DNA from: Mucilaginibacter roseus
Lineage (GTDB): Bacteria; Bacteroidota; Bacteroidia; Sphingobacteriales; Sphingobacteriaceae
Assembly: GCF_021215455.1 (NCBI RefSeq)
Contig: NZ_JAJPWV010000004.1
Coordinates: forward strand, 248,001 to 312,000
Direction: 5' to 3'
Length of the DNA stretch: 64,000 nt
A model generated the notes under the pieces. The model was given only the letters and a program-made list of their open reading frames with translations, did no database searches and was not told where the DNA came from. How positions within the stretch are numbered: the first letter of the stretch is position 1; each line of letters begins with the position of its first letter. The translations under genes and the position numbers were made by a program. This document shows, piece after piece, positions 49,801 through 58,665 of the stretch.

Positions 49801-50562
49801 CTACCCTCTCCACTCTTTGCCTGTCAAATCGATGAACACATCTTCCAGCGTGGCGGCTTTTACTTCTTTTTTACGTTCAAAACCGGATGCTACCAGCTTG
49901 TCGACAAAATTGTCGGGCGTATCAATGCCTACAATCTTGCCGCCGTCAACAAACGCTACACGGTCGCAAAGCACTTCGGCCTCATCCATATAATGGGTGG
50001 TGATTACAACGGTAGTTCCGCTGTCGCGAATCTTAATGATCAGGTCCCACAAATTACGGCGCGCCTGCGGATCAAGCCCTGTAGTGGGCTCATCCAGAAA
50101 TATGATGCGTGGATTATTAATAAGCGTAGTAGCGATGGAAAACCGCTGCTTTTGTCCGCCCGAAAGTTGTTTGTATTTGGCCTTGGCTTTGTCCGTAAGT
50201 GCTACCATCTCCAGCATCTCCAAAGGCTTTTTGCTGATGCCGTATAAGCCGGAAAAAAGCTCGATCAGTTCCGAGAGATTGAGGTTAGGGTAATAGCCTG
50301 CCGCCTGTAATTGTACGCCAATGCGCTGTTTAATGCTTTCGGCATCCGTATCAACCGAAAAACCGTCTACAATGATCTCTCCCGAAGTTTTATCGCGTAG
50401 GGTTTCAATGATTTCGAGCGTGGTGGTTTTACCCGCGCCATTTGGCCCAAGCAGACCGAATATTTCTCCCTCGTAAACCTCAAAACTTATATCCCTTACA
50501 GCTTGAAAATCACCGTAGTTTTTAACCAGGTTTTTTACGCTGATAATAGGCTGTTTTTCCAT
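49801..50562 (-). CDS. ABC transporter ATP-binding protein (DrrA/CcmA-like exporter)
   Basis: 253 residues. Walker A GPNGAGKTTT (about residues 39-48), signature LSGGQKQRFSI (about 133-143), Walker B IIFLDEPTTGLDP (about 153-165), and the H-loop in VVITTHYMDEAE. The C-terminal extension is short. Placed 137 nt before the permease gene on the same strand, it forms a two-gene ABC-2 exporter. The preference for an exporter comes from the permease type and the absence of a binding protein. Confidence 0.92.
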   Translation of the reverse strand: MEKQPIISVKNLVKNYGDFQAVRDISFEVYEGEIFGLLGPNGAGKTTTLEIIETLRDKTSGEIIVDGFSVDTDAESIKQRIGVQLQAAGYYPNLNLSELIELFSGLYGISKKPLEMLEMVALTDKAKAKYKQLSGGQKQRFSIATTLINNPRIIFLDEPTTGLDPQARRNLWDLIIKIRDSGTTVVITTHYMDEAEVLCDRVAFVDGGKIVGIDTPDNFVDKLVASGFERKKEVKAATLEDVFIDLTGKEWRG

Positions 50563-50654
50563 GCTGTAAAAATGGCACAGATTATTGATATTCTCACAAT
50601 TTTTTAACTCAATTGACGGAATTTTTACAGCGGAGGATATTGCTAATTATTATA

Positions 50655-50739
50655 CTGTCATTTCGACGAGGTACGAGGACAAATCGTCCGCTTCGCCAAT
50701 GAACGCGTGCAGATTTCTCGCTATCGCTCGAAATGACAG
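50655..50739. repeat. Dispersed TCATTTCGA inverted repeat
   Basis: Perfect 12-bp arms CTGTCATTTCGA (50655-50666) and TCGAAATGACAG (50728-50739). The inner part (50700-50723) is identical over 24 nt to 56435-56458, which marks it as a dispersed family. It lies between the helicase 3' end and the ABC ATPase gene. Confidence 0.85.
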
Positions 50740-50748
50740 TTTATTTTA

Positions 50749-52071
50749 TCATGCTCTTTTACCGCTTGGCCTTGCACCGCTCATGCCGCTGCTGCCGCCT
50801 TTGGCTTTGTTGTTGCCTCCGCGGGTGTTGTTATTACGGCGCCTGTTGTTGCGTTGCTTTTCGGCTGATGATGGTTTGTTGTGATGCGGCTGCTTCTTCA
50901 GGTCCTGCAAAATACGTTCTTGCGAAGTAAGCTGCGCCAAAGGGTGAGGATGCGAATCATTAACCGGCACTTTTACACCGATCAGCTTTTCAATATCCTT
51001 CAGGTACTCCTTTTCTTCCTCATCGCAAAATGAGATGGCTTTACCGCTTGCGCCCGCACGCCCGGTACGGCCTATACGGTGCACGTAAGTTTCGGGTATG
51101 TTTGGCAATTCGTAGTTAATTACGAAGGCCAGTTCGTCAATATCAATACCGCGGGCGGCAATATCGGTAGCTACCAGCACACGCGTAGTGTGTGCCTTAA
51201 AATTGTTAAGCGCGCGTTGCCTTGCGTTCTGTGATTTATTACCGTGGATAGCCTCGGCAGTAATGCCTGCCTTATTCAAATCCTTTACCACCTTGTCGGC
51301 GCCATGCTTGGTACGGGTAAACACCAGTGCGGTAACGATAGATTTATCCTGCAAAACAAAATTCAGCAAGCTCTTTTTATCGCCTTTGGCAACAAAGTAC
51401 ATTTCCTGCTGTATAGTTTCGGCGGTTGATGATACCGGGGTAACCTCAACACGTTCTGGCTTGTTCAAAATGCTATCGGCCAGTTGCTGTATTTCCTTAG
51501 GCATCGTGGCTGAAAAGAACAGCGTTTGCCTTTTGGCCGGCACTTTAGCAATGATCTTTTTAACATCATGCACGAAGCCCATATCCAGCATACGGTCGGC
51601 TTCATCCAATATGAGCATTTGTATGTGGTCAAGGTGCACAAAGCGCTGGTTCATCAGGTCGAGCAACCGGCCCGGCGTTGCAACCAAAATGTCCACGCCT
51701 TTTTTCAAAGCATCAGTTTGCGGGTTTTGCGATACCCCACCAAATATCACCAGGTGCTTTAGGCCGGTATGTTTGCCGTAAGCGGCAAGGCTATCGCCAA
51801 TTTGTATGGCCAGCTCGCGGGTTGGCGTGAGTATTAGTGCCTTTATGGTTTTTTGTTCGCGGTGCTGCTGGCGCTGCTGGTAAAGCAGTTGCAGTGTGGG
51901 TATGGAAAAGGCGGCCGTTTTACCTGTACCGGTTTGCGCACAACCCAGCAAATCCTTTTTTTGCAGGATGATGGGTATTGATTGCGCCTGTATAGGTGTA
52001 GGTGTGGTGTAACCTTCGGTTTGTAAAGCCTTTAATATAGGATCAATTAAATTAAGTTGCTGAAATGACAT
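50749..52071 (-). CDS. rhlE: DEAD-box RNA helicase, RhlE type
   Basis: 440 residues. Q motif [19 protein letters not shown], Walker A AQTGTGKT at residues 45-52, DEAD in [17 protein letters not shown] in FFSATMPKE, and [10 protein letters not shown]. The C-terminal tail (about 385-440) is basic, Asn/Gly/Arg-rich ([14 protein letters not shown]), typical of RNA-binding tails of RhlE helicases that act in ribosome assembly or cold response. RhlE is chosen over other DEAD types by the short N-terminus and the tail, so the symbol is probable, not certain. Confidence 0.85.
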   Translation of the reverse strand: MSFQQLNLIDPILKALQTEGYTTPTPIQAQSIPIILQKKDLLGCAQTGTGKTAAFSIPTLQLLYQQRQQHREQKTIKALILTPTRELAIQIGDSLAAYGKHTGLKHLVIFGGVSQNPQTDALKKGVDILVATPGRLLDLMNQRFVHLDHIQMLILDEADRMLDMGFVHDVKKIIAKVPAKRQTLFFSATMPKEIQQLADSILNKPERVEVTPVSSTAETIQQEMYFVAKGDKKSLLNFVLQDKSIVTALVFTRTKHGADKVVKDLNKAGITAEAIHGNKSQNARQRALNNFKAHTTRVLVATDIAARGIDIDELAFVINYELPNIPETYVHRIGRTGRAGASGKAISFCDEEEKEYLKDIEKLIGVKVPVNDSHPHPLAQLTSQERILQDLKKQPHHNKPSSAEKQRNNRRRNNNTRGGNNKAKGGSSGMSGARPSGKRA

Positions 52072-52158
52072 GTATTGTAAATTATTTGCTGGCTGTTTTT
52101 AATTTTAAGCCATGATGTAGGCGATATGCCTTGTAAACGAGCGGGTATTCAATTTCAG

Positions 52159-52166
52159 CAAAGATA
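52159..52166 (-). promoter_or_regulatory. -7 promoter box (TATCTTTG) for the DEAD-box helicase gene
   Basis: Minus-strand TATCTTTG lies 88 nt upstream of the helicase ATG. No TTG at the usual -33 spacing. The long leader is a common feature of cold-regulated helicase genes, but no thermosensor is identified. Confidence 0.5.
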
Positions 52167-52338
52167 CAATTAATTATTCAACATAACTTTTATTGTCGGC
52201 CAGCTGGTTTTTATGCCTGATGATGTAACGTATTTTACAAATCAGCGTCTATTGTGTAATTGCGCAAGCTTTTTGTGCTGAGCGCTCCTGCTTTTTTAAT
52301 TATATCGATATATTTATATTCTAATTAATTAACTGTTT

Positions 52339-53721
52339 ATGACCTTGAAATTTATCAAACATTTATCGTTAAGTGTTACAGGGCTGCTTTTTGCCTTGTG
52401 CGCTGTGGCGCAGCCCAAGCTGCCCGAAGGCTATTTCTGGAAAAAACTTCCTAACGGCCTCGAAGTAGTGGTAATTGAGAACAGCAAAGTTCCGTTGGCT
52501 ACTATTGAAATTGCTGTAAAGAATGGTGCCTATACCGAAGGGCCGGAATACAGCGGACTATCTCATTTATTTGAGCACATGTTCTTTAAAGCCAATAAGG
52601 ATTATCCAAACCAAGAGAAATTCCTGAAACGTACCCAGGAGCTTGGCGCAATATGGAACGGCACCACCGACGTAGAGCGCGTAAACTACTTTTTTACTTT
52701 TGACCGTGATAGTTTAAAAGCCGGTTTAAAATTCATGAACGCGGCCATCCGGTTCCCTATTTATCGCGAGGAGGATATGACCAAGGAGCGCCCCGTTGTT
52801 GACGGTGAGTTTCAGCGAGCCGAGAGCAGCCCGTATTTCCAGCTTTGGTATGAAGAACAGAAAAAGCTTTGGGGTGACCTGGTAACTCGCAAAAACCCTA
52901 TAGGCGACCACGAAGTGATCAACACCGCCACCCCGGCAAAAATGATGATCATTAAAGATAAATACTACCATCCAAATAACAGCCTGCTGGTAATTTGCGG
53001 CGATGTTAAGCATGATGCAGCCTTCAGCCTGGCCGAAAGCATTTTTGGCGACTGGGCATCAAGTGGTTTTGATCCGCACACCAAGTACCCTATCCCGGCG
53101 TTTAAGCCACTTACTAAGGATGAGTTTTTTGTAAAAGAATCAAGCATAGCCAAAGCACCGGCAATGATGTACTCATGGCATGGCCCATCATATCGTACTG
53201 ATTCTGCCGCTACTATTGCCGCCGATGTATTCTCGACCATTGTAGGTTTAAACTCATCAAAACTACAGCAGGCATTGGTTGATAAGGGTTTGGCGTCGTC
53301 AGTTGATGTTAACTACAGCACCTGCCGCTATGTAGGCCCTATCAGCGTGAGCATTGAACCAACCAGTCCCGAAAAAATTAAGGAATGCCACGAGGTATTG
53401 ATGAAACAGATTGCCCAATGGGACAAAGCTGATTACTTTACCGACGAGCAACTGAAAGATGCTAAAGCCATTATGCTGCGCAACAATCTTCGCCGTCAGG
53501 AAAAACCATCGTCGCTGGCCAGCCAGTTAACTTACCAGTGGTGTAGTACATCGTTAAATTACTTTACTAATCTGGATGATAACTACCAGAAAGTAACCCG
53601 CCAGGATATCAAGAATTATATTGATAAATACATCATCGGCAAGCCAAAGGTAGCAGGCGTTATACTGCAACCGGAAGCGAGTAAACAATATAATGTAGCT
53701 TCGTTTTTTGTAGCTAAGTAA
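52339..53721 (+). CDS. M16 family zinc metallopeptidase, catalytic partner
   Basis: 460 residues with a signal peptide (about residues 1-24, SVTGLLFALCAVAQ). The inverted zinc motif HLFEH is at residues 76-80 (His76, Glu79, His80), with the distal Glu ligand in VVDGEFQRAES. Two M16 domains follow. It works with the next gene, whose product has the same fold without the motif. Secreted to the periplasm or beyond; substrate unknown. Start ATG 52339 gives a clean signal peptide. Confidence 0.92.
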   Translation: MTLKFIKHLSLSVTGLLFALCAVAQPKLPEGYFWKKLPNGLEVVVIENSKVPLATIEIAVKNGAYTEGPEYSGLSHLFEHMFFKANKDYPNQEKFLKRTQELGAIWNGTTDVERVNYFFTFDRDSLKAGLKFMNAAIRFPIYREEDMTKERPVVDGEFQRAESSPYFQLWYEEQKKLWGDLVTRKNPIGDHEVINTATPAKMMIIKDKYYHPNNSLLVICGDVKHDAAFSLAESIFGDWASSGFDPHTKYPIPAFKPLTKDEFFVKESSIAKAPAMMYSWHGPSYRTDSAATIAADVFSTIVGLNSSKLQQALVDKGLASSVDVNYSTCRYVGPISVSIEPTSPEKIKECHEVLMKQIAQWDKADYFTDEQLKDAKAIMLRNNLRRQEKPSSLASQLTYQWCSTSLNYFTNLDDNYQKVTRQDIKNYIDKYIIGKPKVAGVILQPEASKQYNVASFFVAK

Positions 53722-53739
53722 ACCTTAAATTTTATTACG

Positions 53740-55074
53740 ATGAAGAAATACCTATTTGCAATACTGGTTGCTTCGGCAGCAATATATACACAACCGGCAT
53801 CGGCACAGGATGATGCCTACGAGATGATGGTGAGTGGCGTAAAAGTAATAGTACAACCTACCAAGAACGAAATAGTGGAAGTACAAACCGTTATTAAGGG
53901 CGGTGTACAAAACTACACGCCTCAACGCATAGGCATTGAGTCGCTGGCCATGACAGCGCTTACCGAGTGCGGTACCGACAAGCGCGACAAGAACAGTTTT
54001 AAAAATGAACTGGATAAAGTTAGCGCACAGGTTTATGGTTATGCTGCCAAAAACTATTCGGTTATCCGCATGAACTGTTTAAAAGGCGATTTTGATACCG
54101 TTTGGCCGCTTTACGTTGAGGCCATGACGGAGCCTAAGTTTGACGCGACAGAATTTGACCGCATTAAAAAAGTGGCCATCACACGTTTAAAATCAGAACA
54201 ATCGCAGCCTGATGTGGCTATTGACAAATTTGCCGACAGCATAGCCTTTAAAGGCCGTAACTACGCTAAAGATCCTTCGGGTAGTGTGGCCACGCTGAGC
54301 AAGCTTGGCCCGCAGGAAACCAAGGCTTATTATGAGTCGGTTTTCACCAAATCGCACCTGCTGATTGTGGTTGTTGGTAACGTAGAGCGTTCGGTTATTG
54401 AAAGTAAGGTAAAAGCCATGCTGGGTGGTGTAAAACAAGGCGCTCCTTATGCCTTTAAAAAAGAGTTTTTCCGCCCCTATAAAAACACGTTTAATGCCGA
54501 GGCGCGCGAACTGGCAACCAATTATGTTGAGGGTGTAACCAGCGGCCCGCTGCCTGGCGCGCCCGACTATGATGCATTTAGCGTGGCCATGCGTATTTTC
54601 GCCAACCGCCACTTTCTGGATGTACGTACCAACAACGGCTTGTCATACGCGCCGCAATCCTGGTTTAGCGCCGGTGCTACTTCAGCAGCCAGATTCTCCG
54701 TATCAACCACCCAGCCTGATAAATACATAGCCGTGTTTGATAAACTGGTTGACAAAATCAGAACTGAAGGCTTTAAGCCGGATGAAGTAGCAGACATGAA
54801 GGTTACTTACCTCACCGGTTTTTACTATAAAAACGAAACCAACAGCGCGCAGGCATCATCCATCGTTTCAAACGAAGTTCTGTTCAACAACTGGAAACGA
54901 TCATTAACCATGATGGCTGACATTAAGAAGCTAACGCTTACTGATGTAAATAACGCCTTCCGTAAATACATTGGTAACACCATCTGGGTTTACCAGGGCG
55001 ATCCAAAAAAGGTTACCCCAACGTTGTTCATCAACGGTTCGCTTAAGAAGGCGGATAACCCGGTAAGTCATTAA
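53740..55074 (+). CDS. M16 family protein lacking the zinc motif (non-catalytic partner)
   Basis: 444 residues with a signal peptide (ILVASAAIYTQPASA|Q). At the position of HxxEH the sequence is ESLAMTALTECGT, so no zinc site is possible. Such inactive subunits form heterodimers with the catalytic M16 protein, supplying the arginine/tyrosine substrate-binding side. It starts 18 nt after the upstream stop, in one operon. Followed by a terminator. Confidence 0.9.
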   Translation: MKKYLFAILVASAAIYTQPASAQDDAYEMMVSGVKVIVQPTKNEIVEVQTVIKGGVQNYTPQRIGIESLAMTALTECGTDKRDKNSFKNELDKVSAQVYGYAAKNYSVIRMNCLKGDFDTVWPLYVEAMTEPKFDATEFDRIKKVAITRLKSEQSQPDVAIDKFADSIAFKGRNYAKDPSGSVATLSKLGPQETKAYYESVFTKSHLLIVVVGNVERSVIESKVKAMLGGVKQGAPYAFKKEFFRPYKNTFNAEARELATNYVEGVTSGPLPGAPDYDAFSVAMRIFANRHFLDVRTNNGLSYAPQSWFSAGATSAARFSVSTTQPDKYIAVFDKLVDKIRTEGFKPDEVADMKVTYLTGFYYKNETNSAQASSIVSNEVLFNNWKRSLTMMADIKKLTLTDVNNAFRKYIGNTIWVYQGDPKKVTPTLFINGSLKKADNPVSH

Positions 55075-55095
55075 TACATCTCACTATCCGAAAAG

Positions 55096-55124
55096 AAAAT
55101 GCCTGCGAAAGCGGGCATTTTTTG
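55096..55124 (+). terminator. Terminator after the M16 pair
   Basis: AAAATGCCTGC (55096-55106) and GCGGGCATTTTTT around GAAA, with a single G-T wobble in the stem and a T tail. Confidence 0.9.
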
Positions 55125-55184
55125 TTCAGTGTGATATGGTAAAACTTAATATACCGCAAACCTGTTGTTTTGTAAACAAATACC

Positions 55185-55397
55185 ATGAAAAAAGGAGATA
55201 CCGTACATTGGAACTGGGGCAGCAGCGAAGCTGAAGGAAAAATTGAAAAGAAGCACACCGGCAAGGTAGAAAAGACCATTAAAGGCAGCAAGATAACCCG
55301 TAACGCTACTAAAGACAACCCTGCCTACGAAGTAAAGCAGAAGGACGGCAGCAAGGCGCTTAAGTCAGAAAGCGAACTAAAAAAGGGCGGTAAATAG
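55185..55397 (+). CDS. DUF2945 / HVA1-TUDOR-like small protein
   Basis: 70 residues, very Lys-rich. The pattern GDTVHWNWGSSEAEGKI then KGSKITRNATKDNPAYEVKQ is that of the DUF2945 (hypervirulence-associated Tudor-like) family. Cytoplasmic by composition, no membrane segment. Function unknown. Monocistronic between two terminator or spacer regions. Confidence 0.82.
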   Translation: MKKGDTVHWNWGSSEAEGKIEKKHTGKVEKTIKGSKITRNATKDNPAYEVKQKDGSKALKSESELKKGGK

Positions 55398-55519
55398 TTT
55401 TTTGGCAAAAATTTTATGAAACCGGGAATGCAAATACTAAATAATAACTAACAAACACCATTGATGTTAATAAGTTAATAATGATATTTGCATCCCTCAA
55501 AAAATATAGATAGCTTTAG

Positions 55520-55843
55520 ATGAATATAATAGCGCCTGAAAAAATGAAACGCCTTATTGCTTTGTTTAGCAACAAGTTCTTCCTGGTAACGGTTGCTTTT
55601 GTGGTGTGGATGACTTTTTTTGACACCAATGATTTATTATCCCGCTACGAATATCATCAGCAACTAAATAAGCTTGAGCAGGAACGCGATTTTTATAAAA
55701 CTGAAACCGACAAGGTTACCAAAGACCTTGACGAACTGAACTCAGATCCCCGCCACCTCGAAAAATTTGCCCGCGAAAAATACCTCATGAAAAAAGAAAA
55801 TGAGGATGTTTACATGGTGAGTAAGGAAGCTAAAGAGGAATAG
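55520..55843 (+). CDS. FtsB/DivIC-type septum formation initiator protein
   Basis: 107 residues. One membrane helix (about residues 20-36, FFLVTVAFVVWMTFFD) is followed by a coiled coil (HQQLNKLEQERDFYKTETDK) and the DPRHLEKFAREKYLMKKENE segment that defines the FtsB/DivIC family. It bridges FtsQ and FtsL in the divisome, so it complements the dcw genes at the start of the window. It is solitary here. Confidence 0.88.
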   Translation: MNIIAPEKMKRLIALFSNKFFLVTVAFVVWMTFFDTNDLLSRYEYHQQLNKLEQERDFYKTETDKVTKDLDELNSDPRHLEKFAREKYLMKKENEDVYMVSKEAKEE

Positions 55844-56478
55844 TTTTTACTTTTTGACTTTTTTCGTTTCGAACAAGGTGCGAGGAGAAATCTGTCGAAT
55901 GATTATGAACATGTACAGATTTTATAGAAAACGTTAACGGAATAAAAGCATAAACCAATCATATTCTGTAACTCCGGCCTTTTAATTCTCGGGTAGCACT
56001 AATGAAGCACTGGCTTTCATAGAAAATTAAACAGCCGGCGATTTTTTTTCTTTTGTTCGTACAAAAGAAGTTTAGGACAGGTAATGAACTATTAAGGTTT
56101 GTGCTCGGTTTGAAAGATTTACTTTAATGAAAGTTAGTCTGCTCTTGGGCGCAGAGCCCAATTACTTTGTCTTAGACACAAAGTAACCAAAAGTCAAGGC
56201 AGAAAAAACCTTCTGCCCACATGCCATACTCCCTGGCCCGGTTTTCTGCCAGTCCTACGCGCTTTTTCACAAAATCACGTTAGTATAATCACCCGTGTCC
56301 CCGTGTACCAATAAATCCAAATATCTTTAAGAGATTGCTTCACTATCGTTCGCAATGACGTAGTTATTAGAAGTCCTATATCTCGGGGAGGATTAGGAAG
56401 GGTTGTACAACGGAAAATCCATCCGCCTTAATATTGAACGCGTGCAGATTTCTCGCTACCGCATCGAAATAGAAATAA
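55844..56478. repeat. 635-bp non-coding region built of dispersed repeats
   Basis: No gene seen. Perfect small hairpins are CTTTTGT-TCGT-ACAAAAG (56050-56067) and TTACTTTGT / ACAAAGTAA (56162-56186). The stretch around 56140-56260 (CACAAAGTAACCAAAAGTCA, then CTTCTGCCCACATGCC) is repeat-like text common in this group. 56435-56458 repeats 24 nt of the element at 50655-50739. Another decayed copy (GAGGAGAAATCTGTCGAA) is near 55880-55897. Confidence 0.75.
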
Positions 56479-57228
56479 TCATATCCCCAACACTTGCTTT
56501 AACTTAGCATAACCGGTTTTACTTACCGGTATCTTGGCGCCTGATTTTAGAATGGCCAGGTGCGAGTCCTTTTCATATGGATCGATACGGGTTATCTCGG
56601 CAACGCTTAATATATATGAACGGTGCACACGTACAAACTGCGAAGCATCGAGCGTTTGCTCAAAGAAGCTCATGGTCTTGTTTTTCAGGTAAGCGCCTTC
56701 TTCGGTTATGATGCTTACGTAATCGTCATCAGCCTGCAGGTATAAAATATCCCGCACCGGGATGATCTTCACCTTAGTGCCTGTCTTTACCACAATGCGC
56801 TCGTGCTGTGCCTGCGCCTGGGCAACATCCTCAAGTAATTTCTCAGTTTTGGCAACAGGCTTATTATCCGCGGCTGAAAGAGCGAGATATTTTTCGATGG
56901 CTTTATGGAAACGCTCTTTGCTGAAGGGTTTTAATAAATAATCTATCGCGTGCGCTTCAAAAGCTTTGATGGCGTATTCGTCAAACGCGGTAGTAAATAT
57001 TACCGATGGTGGCTGATCAACCAATTCGAGCATTTCAAAGCCGGTAATTTTGGGCATCTGCACATCCAGGAATATAAGGTCGGGCTTGTGCTGCTGTATG
57101 GCCTTTAAACCTTCAAAGCCATCGCCGCACTCCTGTATAAGTTCTATCCTATCCTTAAAATCAAGCAAATACTCCATTACAACCATCCGTGCCAATGGCT
57201 CATCATCAATAATTAATGCGCGTTTCAT
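56479..57228 (-). CDS. LytTR-type response regulator
   Basis: 249 residues. Receiver domain with phospho-acceptor Asp55 (LIFLDVQMPK) and Lys at LLKPFSKERF. The C-terminal LytTR DNA-binding domain includes DILYLQADDDYVSIITEEGA and FVRVHRSYILS. The ATG overlaps the stop of the histidine kinase gene by 4 nt (TCAT on plus), so the pair is coupled. Likely targets include envelope genes, in view of the LiaF-like gene in the same unit, but that is inference. Confidence 0.93.
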   Translation of the reverse strand: MKRALIIDDEPLARMVVMEYLLDFKDRIELIQECGDGFEGLKAIQQHKPDLIFLDVQMPKITGFEMLELVDQPPSVIFTTAFDEYAIKAFEAHAIDYLLKPFSKERFHKAIEKYLALSAADNKPVAKTEKLLEDVAQAQAQHERIVVKTGTKVKIIPVRDILYLQADDDYVSIITEEGAYLKNKTMSFFEQTLDASQFVRVHRSYILSVAEITRIDPYEKDSHLAILKSGAKIPVSKTGYAKLKQVLGI

Positions 57229-58259
57229 CCCTGTGGTACCTTTATAATGGTTGTAAATATATTATCATTTGCATGAGTTTCCATCAAATCGTTACGTGCA
57301 AATAATAAATATAACCGGCGCTGTACCCCACGCAGCCCGAAACCGGTGCCCTGCTTAGGGCGCGATGTTTGCGGGTCGTAAGGGTTTTGCACCATCAGTA
57401 CCAGGTAATTATTGTCCATTTCGCCGCGTATGCTGATGGTTACTTCTCCGGTTGTGTCATACAATCCAAACTTAATGGCGTTCTCTACAATTGGCTGCAA
57501 TAGCATGGCCGGCATAATGGCTTCGCCGCAGTTACGGTCGCAGCTTATTTCGGTTTGCAGGCGGTGCCCAAAGCGTACTTTCTCTATTTCCAGATACAGG
57601 TTCAGGTGCCCCAGTTCTTCATTCAGAGTTATGCGCTGCTGATCGTCCTTTCGCAATGTGCCTCGCAAAAAGTCTGATAGCTGGTGGATCATTTTCCGGG
57701 CCTGGTCAGGCTTAAAGCCAATAAGCGCATTAATAGAGTTAAGGCTATTAAATAAAAAGTGCGGCTGCAACTGCTGACGCAGGTTGTACAATTCGGCATC
57801 CCGGGCCAGGCTTTCGGCTTCGTTACGGCGTTTTTCGGTCTCCTTTTGATCGAGCTGCGAAAACCAGATGGCACTCAGCATAGCCATCCAGCCGATAGCT
57901 AAAAAGTTAGTGAACAGGCGGATAATAAGCGATTGCTGTAAGAAGTTAACGTACACCTCGCCCGGTTTTAATAAAGGCAGCAGGTAACGCGCGCCGGCGG
58001 CGCAAATACCGGCCAGCGCCACGCACCAAATAAAGAGGTTAATGTAGCTACCCCTGCCCGGCTGGTAATAACGCAGGTTGTTGTTAATTAGCCAGCAAGC
58101 GCCGCAAAGCAGCAACGAGCTGCCCACGCCATCAACAATGGCCATATACCAATCGAACCCAAAGCTATGTATAACATAGGTTTGCAGCCCTGCCCAGGCA
58201 ACGCCTCCTATGGCAATAGCCATGTATACGCGTGATATTTCTGCTTTAGAGATAGCCAA
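57225..58259 (-). CDS. LytS-type sensor histidine kinase
   Basis: 344 residues. Four membrane helices in the first about 140 residues with no extracytoplasmic domain. Then the HisKA_7TM-less His_kinase domain with the phospho-acceptor in LRQQLQPHFLFNSLNSINAL, and the HATPase N-box in QPIVENAIKFGLYD. The frame starts at TTG 58259 after an upstream stop; the alternative ATG 58223 would remove 12 residues before helix 1. The TTG is kept because ISKAEISRVYM looks like genuine coding sequence. Confidence 0.9.
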   Translation of the reverse strand: MAISKAEISRVYMAIAIGGVAWAGLQTYVIHSFGFDWYMAIVDGVGSSLLLCGACWLINNNLRYYQPGRGSYINLFIWCVALAGICAAGARYLLPLLKPGEVYVNFLQQSLIIRLFTNFLAIGWMAMLSAIWFSQLDQKETEKRRNEAESLARDAELYNLRQQLQPHFLFNSLNSINALIGFKPDQARKMIHQLSDFLRGTLRKDDQQRITLNEELGHLNLYLEIEKVRFGHRLQTEISCDRNCGEAIMPAMLLQPIVENAIKFGLYDTTGEVTISIRGEMDNNYLVLMVQNPYDPQTSRPKQGTGFGLRGVQRRLYLLFARNDLMETHANDNIFTTIIKVPQG

Positions 58260-58279
58260 AACTTTGCTCTGTTATCAGG

Positions 58280-58615
58280 TTAATTATTTACAGCTAACAA
58301 AGCCGATTTATGATGAGCCCAGGCAATGTACAGGTCGGCATCGGGCGCCTCATGTATCTGGTAATGCAGTTCGGCGCCATCGGTAAGGCCGTTAATCGGG
58401 TTTACTTCAGTAACATCAACAAACTGCCAGCGTACCATTTGCTTTTGGGCATTGGTAAAGCTATCCTGGATATCAATGCCGATGCTGCTGGCTTTTTTAA
58501 AAGCCGCGTGCTCGTTATCGGCGTTAATAAGGCGCAATTGCTCGTCAAACTGAGCGGGGTGGTTACCATCGCCGCTAATTATTCTGAAGATGAGTTTTGT
58601 TACGTACCAGTTCAT
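58280..58615 (-). CDS. DUF4288 family protein
   Basis: 111 residues, cytoplasmic. The N-terminal NWYVTKLIFRI and the compact alpha/beta composition with HHxS near the end match my memory of the DUF4288 family; function unknown. It lies between the LiaF-like gene and the kinase gene in a four-gene operon. The family name is a moderate-confidence call. The operon position is what is firmly seen. Confidence 0.65.
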   Translation of the reverse strand: MNWYVTKLIFRIISGDGNHPAQFDEQLRLINADNEHAAFKKASSIGIDIQDSFTNAQKQMVRWQFVDVTEVNPINGLTDGAELHYQIHEAPDADLYIAWAHHKSALLAVNN

Positions 58616-58665
58616 ATCGGTTAATAGTTAAAGCGTATATAATTGCGAGGTTTGTTTTAAAATGT

